Assembly (NCBI GenBank): GCA_023055355.1
Contig: JALJCS010000024.1
Location: 6,277,501-6,341,500 of the forward strand
DNA from: Agelaius tricolor
Taxonomy: Eukaryota; Chordata; Aves; Passeriformes; Icteridae
Length of the DNA stretch: 64,000 nt
Reading direction: 5' to 3'
The notes under the pieces were generated by a model. That model was not told the DNA's origin. It saw only the letters and a list, made by a program, of their open reading frames with translations, and searched no databases. Both the position numbers and the translations under genes were made by a program. Each line of letters starts with the position of its first letter. The first letter of the stretch is position 1. This document shows, in pieces, positions 23,201 through 33,644 of this stretch.

Positions 23201-26200
23201 CTGATAACTGGTGTCCTTGTTGGAAGCCTGTGCTCTGGAAAGGTTGTGTGTGCAGCACCATTTCAAGGTGTTACACTAGAAATAGGAAATATTTATTGCT
23301 TGCAATAGACTTAAGGAGAGCAAACCATCTACCACCTGACTTCAGCCTGTAGTTTTTTACCAAATCTCCACCCTAAACCTCTTATTTTTTCCTGATGTCT
23401 TCCTCAATATTGAGTAATGAATTCTTCACTGTGGTTTCAGAGAGAATATAACTCCTTGTGGTTGCTGTTTCACTCCTATAGGTTATGAAAAGCTAGAGGT
23501 CAGGGAGGCTTGATTCATTGTGCCAGCAACAAGGGAGGATTCTTGTGGAACCACTGTTGTGTGCAGAAGGAAAGGCTCTGAGTGCAGCAGAGCCATATTT
23601 ATTGTGGGTGTTAGGAGAGTGTCCTGGTCACTTCTCTTGGCTGTGCAGGCTTTGGTGAAGTGCAAGTCCCTGTCTGTCAGATCCAGTTTGTCCTGGGAAG
23701 GAAAGCAGAGGGGATGCCCTGGGATCTGAGACTTTTCTGGTCCAGAGAAGTCCAGAAAATTTGTTTCTGTACCACAAATACTGCCTTGTCATTGTCACTC
23801 CTTGGCTGCTGTGGTAGGAAAGTCCTCATTTAGAGACTCCTGAGGGCTGCAAGAATGTGGCAAGAGGGCTAACATCATGCTCAGAAGCACTGAAACATGC
23901 TGTGGACCTTGATTTGGTTAAATACATGCCAATATGTATAGGGTATATATATGAATATGTACCCTTTACTTGACTTGGCCTGTTGTGGTTTCTTTTCCTG
24001 CGTGTGTTTTTCTGTTTGGTTTTTGTTTGCACTTTTTAAATATGTAAATATTCTTAGCTGCTCCCTTTTTTTACCTTTTAGGGGAGGTACCTCTCAGCCT
24101 TGTTTTTGACTCTGATTTAAAGAGGTTGAATGCACAGATGAGTTATTCTGTCCTGATGCATCATTCTGCCATATCCTAAGTTTGAACTTACATCTTGGCT
24201 GCAATTCATCTTACCTAAGTTCCTCCTGACTGAAAGCAGTCGTTTGCAGTGAGCTCTGTAGGCTTGAGCTGTGGTCTTTGGCAGGAGAGGGGCTCTCCTG
24301 AAAAGTGACTCATCTCAAAGGTTGTTGACCTCACAGCAGCATAAAACCCCCTGGAAGTCTTTGTACAGCTCAGAATTATGTTTATTATTTAACCTTAAGT
24401 AAATGAACCTTAGTTTCTCCCTTTGCTGTGAAGAACTTGGTGCAATGCCTATGTAGATACAGGCACTTCTGTTGAATAAAGGGAGTCTTGGCTAAATTTA
24501 GACCAGGAAAGTAGTGATGGATGGTACAAATCAGATTGATTCTGCCCATTTTCCCTGTTTGATTTATGGCTTGGCCAACTGCTAAGCTAAAGAAAGCCAT
24601 TCAATAGTTATTGCTCAGTCCCTTTTTACAGTAAAGCATATAAAGTAAAAGTCAGCCACCAAGTAATGAATTCTAGAACATCCAATAATTGTAGATTTCC
24701 CAGTTTGTTCAATGTTTGGGAGTGAAAATTGCTGCAAGGCAAATTCAGTACCTTTTGAAAGCAATAAAGCCATGTAGTGAAAGATTGATGTAGAAGATGG
24801 AGACCAAGCCTTAACAATGTCCTTTTAAGGAGCTGGCTCAAAACACAACCAGCAGCACATTTGATCTTGTAAACCAATTTCACTAACAAGGAACTAATTG
24901 TCACATCAGTCTTTTAGAGCTGGCACAAGCTAAGCTAGCAAAGCAGGCAGAAGAGCTTCATTTCTTTTGTCCTTAAAACTTCTAACTAAAACCCAGTCTA
25001 AATTCTAGAATATAGGCTTACTTAAGGCCTCACTCTGCAGTTGATCAGCTTAGTGTGTATTTTTCATGCATAAGGAGCATCTACCCGGAAAAGTTTAAAT
25101 ACTTTTTTCTGCTTTTGTCCATTTGTGCAGACCAGACTGTTCTGCTGAGCCAGCTCCATTGCACTGGGACTCATCACCCAGCCAGCCTGGAGGACAATGC
25201 CCAGCCAAACTCACACATCCCAGTCTCTATGTGCTCCTTTAAGCTGTTTCATTCCTTGCTGATCGATAACAATTGCTCACATGCCAAAAGCACAGATGCT
25301 GCCTCGTTTCTCAATCCCTGCTTTCCCCCGGTGATCCAGCAGCAGGTAGACCCTGGTTGCTGCATCTGTGGTGTTGTCTGTGCTTTCTCTGTGTCACATC
25401 ATCCTTTTCAGCAGCAGAGAGCAGAGCCATGGGCCAGGCTGCATCTGTCCAGATAACCAGGCTGCTTCTAATCCCCCACAACTGCTTCTGCAGCTTTTGC
25501 TTGAGCAGTTGTTATACACTGGCTTCGTTACAGTCTTTGCTTTTCAAGGTGCAGCATGGCCAACAAAAAGAGCCTGATAGAAGATTTTAAAGTCCTGCTG
25601 TTACACTTCTTAATATAGCAGCCTCTGAAATGTGCTGGACAGGCTGTCTTTATCCCGTCTGCGGCATCACCTGGGTTTCTGGCTGTCTCATCAAAAGCCT
25701 GCTCCTGAGCTGTGCCCAGCACTTCCCGGGGCTTTGCTGAGCACCCCCTCGGGTGCTGTCACACGTGGTGACACTCTGGGCCCCAGGGGACTTAAGCCTG
25801 TTTGCAAAATCAACCAGTGAAGTGCTGACATGGGGCAGGGCCACGAACAGCTTGCATTGATCTGGGCTGGGCGCTCCAAAGCTTTGCTGTAAGGTGCGTG
25901 GGCAGGAGCTGTTGGAAAGGTGCTTCACAGGAACAGGGTGAGGCTTAAAGCAAAGGTTTTAGAAGATTAGAAATGCCTGCTGGGTTATGTCCCCAGCAGT
26001 GACAGCAGGAGATGCTGTTTAGGACCAAACCTGGCCACTTCCTGAAGTCCCTTTGCTGCAGAATGTGTTTTTCTTTTTTCCTGTCAAAATATGAGAGTGA
26101 AAGTAAGCTGTAGTTAGCCATTAGTATCTTAGGGGTTTTCTGGGGGCTTTGGCACCCCAAAATGGAATACCTGCGTTGGAGTGGCTGGGTGCTTTTGAGG

Positions 26201-29200
26201 CTGCACCAGCTCCATCAGAAAGCATGGAGAGGGCACTGATAAAAGTTTTCAGACTGTTACTCTAAATTGCAACACCACCACCCTTTCCACCCCCAGGTGC
26301 AGGTAGAGCTGCAGTGGGGCCATCACCTTTGCAGCATGTGCTGCTGCTCCAGGTTTACCAGCACTGGCATGGTACAGCACATACCACTCTGAACGCAGAC
26401 GTGGTTTGGGGTTTGCACTGGTGCTTAGGGCAGCAGTTCCTGCAGTCCAAACCCCATCACCCATCTCTCATTCCATGCTCAGCTCAGAGGCCAACTCTGC
26501 ACTCCTGTCTCCTGGGGCAGTCTGAGACCCACTGCTGTGCTGGATTGGGGTCACAGTGTTTCTGGTAGCAAATGTCCATGGATCTGCCCTGTGGCTGTGT
26601 TGCAGACTGAATGCTGGATGTCACTGTCATCCCACTGATTCCCTGCTGCTTGCAGCTCCAGAGGCTTTGGCTGAGCTTTGGGGTTGTTGCAAGTACCTGC
26701 AGCCCTTGGTAACAACACAGGTGAAACCTAGCAAGGATGGAAAAGGAGGTAGATGGAGAAGTAGATGAAGTGGTTGCTCAGAACCAAACCATCCATCTCT
26801 TTTCATGCTTTGTAGGTGATCTCATTGCCTGCTGCCCAGAATCTTCATGAATCAAGGGATGTCACCCACCCTCGGCATATAGATGCACTGCCCTGTGCTC
26901 TTCCAGCCAGGAATTATTTATAACAGGGCAATGTGTCCTGCAGTGGTAGATTATGTGGGGTTATTTATGGTGAGGAAGGTGTTCCACAGCATTTCTCATT
27001 TCATGCATGAATAATTCCTGTGTCCCTGACATATTTTGTTCCCCCACACCTGGGCCTTGTCTGGTGCAGAGGGATGCTCATGGACGTCAGGAGTGTTGGA
27101 GTCAGGATCTCTTGCATCTCACTCAGTTTTCATAGCCATAAACTACACTAAAATGCCATTATTTTGTAGGACCCTTCTAGGAAAGCCTTTTAACTGAAGT
27201 CAAGTGTAGAGTTACTAGCAGAACTTGTGGGAGCTGTTATGCAGCCCTGCCTGAAGCCAAGGGAAACTAGAAAGGTGGAAAGGAGAGAAACTCAACACAT
27301 GGGAAAGATGGAGGGAAGGAGGGATAATAGGATAATGGCATGCCTCATAAACACAGAGATAAATCCCTCCCCATCCTGGCTAGCTGAGCAGTTGGAGTCA
27401 GTGACAGGGACAGCTGCTGCCTGTCCTTGGTTGGTCCCTGCACCCAGGCTGCCTGTGTCTGGCTGGGTGGCAGCTGATGTGCTGTGTCTGTGCCCCCCTG
27501 CCAGCAGCTTTCACATCCCAGCAGCCAGGCTGTCCCCAGAAGAGCCTCCTTTCTCCCCTGATGCTGATGTAACTCGGCTGCTCTGCCTGTGTTTCACCAA
27601 GGATGAAGGGGAAGGAGGAGGGAGTGTTGCCTCAAGTGCTGGATGATTCCTCTTCTCCTTCTTCAAGATCCAGACAGGGTAAAAGAGCAGCAATTTAATC
27701 AACATCAGCAATACACAGCCACAGCACAGCCAGCTTTGGGCTAAGGGCTCTGTTCCCCTGCTGCCATGTCCAGCTTGTCTCTTAGAGAGATGTATGTAAA
27801 TAGTGCTGGCAGGAGGAGAGCCCAGACACTGAACTTTGGGGCTTTATAACAGGTTACTGGTGAATTGGGAAAAACAGCTCTGCACTGGGTCCTGATTCCC
27901 TCTGCACTGCCCTGCTTGGGCCACCCCTGCTTAGCACAAAGAGCTGCTGCTCTGGCCAAAATCACACCAAAAGGTGGCACAGCAGGCTGAACAAGTGACT
28001 GCAAGGGCAAGTACTCGAAGCTCCATGATGTGACAGCATGTTGTGCCTCCTCTGTGCAGGTGCTTCTGTGTGGTGGTGCCACACCAGGCTGTGCTGCACC
28101 CAGGGGTCACAGGGAGGAGTCAGGAGGGAGCTTTTGGATCTCTGGGGATGAACAAGCCTTTGTGTAGGTATATTAAGAGCATAGAACACAGGCAATTGCA
28201 GGCTCTGTCCTATGGGAAGTGCAGAAATTATTTTGAGCTTTTTGGTATTTGGATTTTGTTTTTCCTTCCCTTTGCCCCTTCATAGCAGCCTGGGGAAAAA
28301 TGTAGGAGAGGGGTTTGCCCTGTGCAGGATGCTTTCCTGCCTCTGCTGTAAGGATGCAGAGGAGCTGGTGATGTCCTGGTGGGTTCCCAGCCGTGGTGAT
28401 GGAAACTGCCAGTCCCTTTGCTGGATGATGCTGCAGGGACATCACCTGTGACAGCTTTGAGCCAGCAGGGGAATTGCTCACATTTGTGTTGTTGTGACAT
28501 GCCAAAGCAGAATTGAAAGTCACAGTCTGTGCTTGAAGGGATATTTTCTTAAGTAGTTGCTTGTCTGTCTAGAAATTATGTTCCATGCATAAGCCTCTAA
28601 GAACTAATGAGAGCTTGGCTGCATAGATAGCAGTGCCACCCCTGAAGAAAAGGAGAGAAGACTGGCATGCCTCTGGGCAAGATTTCCATACTTGCCTGTG
28701 CTGAGCTTCCAAGGAAAACTCCTTCCCACAGGGATGCATCCATGCAAAATTAGCACCAACAGGCAGTGGTGCCACAGGAGCTGCTCTGTCCTCTCCCCAG
28801 CCCTAAGGAAAACAGGGATAGGTTTTACCTGCCTCAGCCCTCACCCCACAGTGAGCAGGTGCTGGCACTAGGGAGCACCCAAGTGTTGGGGCAGCAAAGG
28901 TTTGCTTGCTCTTGTGGGAATGCTAGAATTTTCTAGAAAATAATGTATTTGAAAAGTATGTGGAAGACAGAGCTTTGCCTTTTCAGAGCAACACAACTCT
29001 GGGGCTTGGGGCAGTGGCCCCTGCCTGCTGAGGGCTTAAGAAAGCTGTTGGCTCCTGCAATAGTCAGTCATGTGGGACTCATGCTGGTGAGGAAGTCTGA
29101 TGTCCCCCCTCCCTTCTAGCACTACTCTGCTATTGCTTTTGGCTCCAGTCTTTCCACCCATCCACCCACCGGCCTTTTATTCATCAAAAGGTGTAGAAGA

Positions 29201-32200
29201 ATTTGCAGCAAAAATAAATGAATTTATTTTCACCCACCATCCATCCTCGTCGGCTGCGTGGGGGAGAGCTGTGCAGCTCATGACAGTGGAGGAGGGTGGG
29301 AGAGGAGGCTTGCAGGCACAGCCAGAGGATTGCATGGCATCCTGGGCAGGAGGGGAGGATATGTGGCCAGCGTGGTGCCACTGCTGTGGGGACATCCTTG
29401 GGATGTGGTGTCAGCAGTGCTGTGTGGACTCTGAGGGCAGCCCTGAGCTGTGGGAGTTGGGTGGATGGATTAGAGAATACCCTCTTTGGTCTGCCTCTAA
29501 ATTTAAGGGAACCATTCTTAAATTTAGAGCAGAAAGACAGTGCCATCTTGTGTGCTTTCAGACCCTGGGTGCCATCAGCTGAGCAACCGTGTCTGACCTT
29601 GCTGTGAAGCATGAGCAAGCTGAAATCATATTCCTTGGCAGGCACATCACAGCCATTTAGTGCCTTTTTCCATAGGTGTGTGCATCACAAGGTGGTTTTT
29701 TTAATGGAATGGTTTGGGTTGGAAGAGACCTTTCAGGACCATCTTGTTCCAACCCCTCTGCCATGGGCAGGGACACCTTCCATCAGACCAGGTTGCTCAG
29801 AGCCTCATCTAACCTGGCCTTGAACACTTGCAGGGATGGGGCAGCCACAGCTTCTCTGGGCAGCCTGTGCCAGTGCCTCACCACCCTCATGGTAAAAAAG
29901 AAATCTTTCTTTATTGTATCTTTAGTCTGTGATGTGAGTTCCTGATGTCAACATTGTGTGCTGAGGCAGCAAGCTGAAGAAGTGGAGAGAGCTAAGGAAG
30001 GTGGTAGTGGGTTTTCCATGGCTGCTTCTCCTCACTTTTGCTTTTGGCAGCCCAGGAGTCAGGAGGGAGTGCTTGGGTTTGGCTGGGAGTTGCTAGGACC
30101 TCTGGAAAGTGCCTCCAGTGCTTCAGAGTGGTGTTCCCAGGGCAGGTGTAGTTAAATGGAAGATGTCCATGAAGAACAGATCCTGGAGTGAGCAGCAAGG
30201 GCTTTGGATGACCATAGTGATGGGTTGGCAGAAGGTGGAGGCAAGTGAGGGTGAAGGCAAAGATAGAGATGCTGCCATGAGATGAGTATCAGGAAGGGCA
30301 GGGAGAGTTGTAGCTGTCAGGGTCTGTGTTTATCTTTGCAGCAGTGATTATTTTCAGATAGCATGTGAGAGAGTAAAACGTCAGCTCCTGCTAATAATAG
30401 CGCTGCAAACAAGGCTGTTGCTCATTACTGACAGCTGAGATGAAGTTAGTTTTGTTTCATCCTAGGTATGAAAAAGTGCAAAAACAAGCTGTGCTCTGAG
30501 TCAATATCCTCAGCCCAGTAAAGGTCAGGAGGAGACCCTCTCCCAGCCCTGGGGTGTGGCAGTGCAGGGTGCTTTTTCCAGGCTCCTTCCACACTGTTCC
30601 AGAGTTAAGTGCTGCTGGAAGAGTGGGTATGGTGAGGAGCTGCAGCTGGCTGGCATTGTGGAAAACGTGCAATCATAGGACAGGATAGTTTGGGCTGGAA
30701 AGGACCTTTAGAGGTCATCTAGTTGAGCTTGGGTAAAAATCAATCTGAGGACCTTCAGCCTTCTTGCTGTGAAAGTGGAGGATTTTTTCCCAGAGGAAAA
30801 CACATGCCCAGGGTTGGCAGCATGTGGTGATTCCAGGACAGCTTTCAGGGGCAAGTCTCCATCCCAATGGAATGCAGCTGCCTGGAGGAGGGATTTGACA
30901 GCCCCATGGGGGAAAGCTGTTCCTGGGCTTGTAGCCACCTTTGGGAGCTTGAGGTGTCTTTAGTAGCCTGAAGGAACTGGCTGCTGGTGATCCTTGGAGC
31001 ACACACAGACACAAGGAGGATAGCAGGGTAGAAGTCTTGGGGACTGATGGCACTGGTGTAAAGGAGAGCTGAATACAACTCTCATTGTTTGAGCAGATGT
31101 GTCCTGTCTGTGGCTAATTATAAGTGTTGTGTGCACAAAACACACTGGGACATGTGCCAGATACTATTTCTTTTCCTGTTAAACTCACAATCATTATAAT
31201 TAAGCTTTAAAATTGTAAGTAAAAACTAACAAGGAGTGCAGGTTTGCTGTCATGCTGCTTGCAACCGGGCCCAGTCCCTGCTGGGAGGGACAGGTGTGGG
31301 AGTATGGACAGGGTGGTCAGAGGGCTGGGAATGGGAAAGGTTTGGTGGCTCTGCGGTAGCGGGTATGTCCAGATTTGGGTTTTAAATATTCAGAATACCT
31401 CAAAGTACCAGAAACGTGCCATTTTACAAATGTGGGAAGTGTTGCTGAGCGAACTTTAGCAGCCTCTCAGGTTTGGTGGGCACAGAGAAGAGGTGCTTGC
31501 TGAGAAGAGAAAATAAGGAATAAAAGTGGGAAGCAGTCGTGGAAGCAATTGTGTAACCTCGGGCTGAGAGGAACCCAGGTTGTTTCTCTGCTTTGAGGGG
31601 AAATGAGGCAGACTTGCTGAAGAAGCAGCTCTGGGAGGAGTTGCTGTGGATGGGGCTGGATGAGGGGGATGTGACAACTGTGCCACCAGCTGCAGCCCAG
31701 TGGACACCAGCTGATGGCTGCTTCAGGGCACTTTTGGGGGCTGCCCCAGGCGTGGAGCCCCAGGGAAGCATCCCACCCCTGCTCCCCAAGTGTGGGGAAA
31801 TTCCTGAACCTCCTTTTTGGAACTACACTACAGGAGTGGTAGCCATGCGTGTAGGGGGAGGATCACTGTGGCCCTTATGTTTGGTGTGCTTGCCGTGTGG
31901 CCAGAGGTGTGATGGATGGGCTGGGGAGTGAACTGGGCTCAGCCACCACATGATGAGCACTTTAAGACCAGCAGTGAGCTCTCTACCCTGCAATTTGTAT
32001 GCAGAGGGAGAGTGGCTGCTTGATTTCAGTGCTTGTAGGTGTTCGTCTGGGGTCGTGTCTGAATAAATCACGTTCTGAGATCCAAGCGAGCGCTGGGGAA
32101 CAAGTAACGCTGTCAGCACGGCAGCGGAGCAGAGACATCTCCACTGCTCATGATAAATGGGTCAAGATGGGCCCTGGTGTTTTAAAAATTAGCTGTTGAC

Positions 32201-33644
32201 CTAGATAGCAGCAGCACGATGACTTGCTCACAGTGGGAACAAGAGTGAGCATCGCTGGAGCTGCACATTCCTCCGAATGTGAGGATGAGCCCGGTGTGCT
32301 GAGGTGAACCTGGGCTGGTTCCCTGCCCCTTGCTTGTAGCCAGCTTTTCCTTGGAAGCTGAGCTGTGCACAGGGAAGAGGGGAAGACCTTGGGCATCTCT
32401 TTTGGATGGCTTCATGGAGTCACAAGGTGCATTTTTCCTACAGCAGCTGCAAAGGCACCTCCCACCACCCCATGCTTTGCTCTCTGCCAGTGGCAAAGTG
32501 TAGTGAGTTGTCTTACTCATGTTTCCTCTGTTTTTCAGGATGGGTTTTGCCCCCCTGAGCACCCTCCTGGGCTGTGTAACTCAGGTCTTACAGAGATGTG
32601 CCGTGCATTTGGGTTGGAGCAGTTGGCAGGGTTGGTGCAGAAGATGGAGCTGCTGCCCAAGTCAGGTTCTCTCTGTTTAGCAGCTGGGAAGAAGGCCATG
32701 GCCTGCACCTGGGGCTTCTCCTGTCACGGAGTCTTCTTCTTCTGGATGAAGACAAATTGCTCCAGAGCACTGAAAGTCAGTGCTTTTCATCTGGGCAAGA
32801 GACCTCTCAGTGCCCATGGTTGGCTGCTGTATTGAATAGTGGCTTTCTTGGGTGATAATTAAGCAACTGGTCAGGCAACACCTTGAGTACTGCGTCCAGT
32901 TCTGGAGCCCTCAACGATGCTGAGATGTTGGAGCACATCCAGAGAAGGGCAACAAGGCTGGTGAAGGGTCTGGAGTGCAAGTTCTGTGGGGAGCATTTGA
33001 GGGAGCTGGGGCTGTTCAGGCTGGAGAAAAGGAGGATCATGGGAGACCTTCACATATTCTACAAGAGGAGGTTGTAGCCCCTGTGCATTTTCCTTGGGAA
33101 AACAGCATTTCCTTCACGCTGTCAGGGAAAAAAGAGTGTTTGTTCCTTATTTATGGAGGTCATTAGTCCCCAGATGTGATGTGATTTTGGACCCCAGGCC
33201 CTGCTCCCAGATGTGTGTTTGGCAATGGCCACTTGTCCATCAGGGGTGACTCCATGTGCTGCTTTATCTCCCACAGGCTCCTGCTTCTGGGTTGCCGTCC
33301 TGGACGGCAACGTGGTGGGGATTGTGGCAGCGCGGGGCAATGAGGAGGACAACACGGTGGAGCTCCGGCGCATGTCCGTGGATTCCAACTACCGCGGCAA
33401 AGGCATCGCCAAGGCCCTGGGCCGCAAGGTGCTGGAGTTCGCCATGCTCAACAACTACTCCTCCGTCGTGCTGGGAACTACGGCCGTGAAGATGGCAGCC
33501 CACAAGCTCTACGAGTCCTTGGGCTTCAAGCACGTGGGTGTCGTCGAACATTACGCCCTGCCAGGGATGACGCGCTCCTTACTGGAGAGAATGTTTTTCC
33601 AGGTCCGCTACCACCGCTACCGCCTGCAGCTGCGGGAAGAATAA
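7867..33644 (+). CDS. NAT8L: NAT8L, N-acetylaspartate synthetase (3 coding exons)
   Basis: This gene encodes the GNAT-family enzyme that makes N-acetylaspartate from L-aspartate and acetyl-CoA, chiefly in neurons, at mitochondrial/ER membranes (family knowledge). Exons 7867-8200, 9420-9584 and 33277-33644 join to 867 nt, giving 288 residues plus TAA. Human is about 302; the difference lies in the variable N-terminus. Seen in the protein: [13 protein letters not shown] near the start (8-20); a proline-rich linker (about 44-59); an [19 protein letters not shown] block (78-96); a hydrophobic hairpin at about 104-134, the family's membrane anchor; [18 protein letters not shown] (150-167); and the GNAT core from 168. 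Acetyl-CoA motif A is RGKGIA at 206-211, followed by [11 protein letters not shown] (240-250). All three junction sites have GT/AG, and both introns are phase 1. I chose the ATG at 7867 because the protein then starts MHC as in mammals; a second in-frame ATG lies at 7888. The assignment is essentially certain. Confidence 0.98.
8201..9419 (+). other. NAT8L: NAT8L intron 1
   Basis: 1219 bp, GTGAGT...CCATAG, phase 1. Most of it is CpG-island sequence. The last ~130 bp turn T-rich and end CTTCCTTATCTCCATAG before exon 2. It contains no recognisable repeats or genes; the open frames are composition-driven. Confidence 0.9.
9420..9584 (+). CDS. NAT8L: NAT8L coding exon 2
   Basis: 165 nt. The acceptor is CTCCATAG|TAATG and the donor CCGCCAG|GTGAGT. 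It completes codon 112 (Val) and encodes residues 113-166 plus the first base of Gly167. It carries the hydrophobic hairpin ([20 protein letters not shown]) and the RYYFSRKV and [17 protein letters not shown] segments, which match mammalian NAT8L nearly residue for residue. Confidence 0.97.
13425..13442 (+). repeat. (TGG)6 microsatellite
   Basis: Six perfect TGG units within a GC-rich, ORF-dense stretch of NAT8L intron 2. Confidence 0.9.
21062..21128 (+). repeat. 34-bp tandem duplication
   Basis: Two adjacent copies, 21062-21095 and 21096-21128. Each starts AGGTGTCTGCTTTCACTAG and ends GAGCAGCCTG, and they are identical over 33 bases. Perfect identity suggests a recent duplication, and possibly a length polymorphism. 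It lies within NAT8L intron 2. Confidence 0.95.
21775..21855 (+). mobile_element. CR1 LINE fragment (3' end)
   Basis: The segment reads ...GGCAGGGGATTGGAGCC, AGATGATTTTTAAGATCCC, TTCCAACCCAAATCATGG and ends in a degenerate ATTCTCTGA. This is the 3' terminus of avian CR1 in sense orientation, including the short 3' terminal repeat. It is about 80 bp and strongly 5'-truncated. Confidence 0.88.
29702..29925 (-). mobile_element. CR1 LINE fragment (3' end)
   Basis: The + strand reads AATGGAATGGTTTGGGTTGG, then CTGCCATGGGCAGGGACACC, AGACCAGGTTGCTCAGAG, CTTCTCTGGGCAGCCTGTGC and CAGTGCCTCACCACCCTCA. This is the reverse complement of CR1, covering about 220 bp of the 3' end. It is the best-preserved CR1 copy in the window and lies in NAT8L intron 2. 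Confidence 0.95.
30671..30726 (-). mobile_element. short CR1 LINE 3' fragment
   Basis: The bases AATCATAGGACAGGATAGTT followed by TGGGCTGGAAAGGACC and AGGTCATCTAGTTGAGC match the CR1 3' terminus in reverse complement. Similarity fades after about 55 bp. Confidence 0.8.
32866..33080 (+). mobile_element. CR1 LINE fragment (internal, near 3' end)
   Basis: It contains TGCGTCCAGTTCTGGAGCCC, TGGAGCACATCCAGAGAAGG, GCAACAAGGCTGGTGAAGGG, GAGGGAGCTGGGGCTGTTCA and GGCTGGAGAAAAGGAGG, a well-known conserved region of CR1 upstream of its 3' UTR. It is in sense orientation and ends near GGAGGTTGTAGCC. Its end lies about 200 bp before the NAT8L exon 3 acceptor. Confidence 0.93.
33277..33644 (+). CDS. NAT8L: NAT8L coding exon 3 (GNAT catalytic domain)
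   Basis: 368 coding nt including TAA at 33642-33644. The acceptor is TTTATCTCCCACAG|GC. It encodes residues 168-288 and completes Gly167: [35 protein letters not shown], acetyl-CoA loop [36 protein letters not shown], and C-terminus [13 protein letters not shown], identical in type to mammalian NAT8L. The exon is GC- and CpG-rich unlike the surrounding intron and UTR, giving long open frames on the antisense strand that I regard as shadows. Confidence 0.98.

Larger units (their letters stand above)
9585..33276 (+). other. NAT8L: NAT8L intron 2 (23.7 kb)
   Basis: Begins GTGAGT and ends TATCTCCCACAG; phase 1. I found no nested gene: ORFs up to about 240 codons around 13.2-14.1 kb are overlapping frames in GC-rich DNA without protein similarity I recognise. 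Contents I can name are CR1 pieces at about 21.78, 29.7, 30.67 and 32.87 kb, a (TGG)6 at 13425, a 34-bp tandem duplication at 21062, and scattered A/T homopolymers. The rest is unremarkable unique sequence. Confidence 0.85.

Noticed and set aside
33264..33551. Antisense open frame over NAT8L exon 3
   Set aside because: Shadow of a GC-rich, strongly conserved coding exon.
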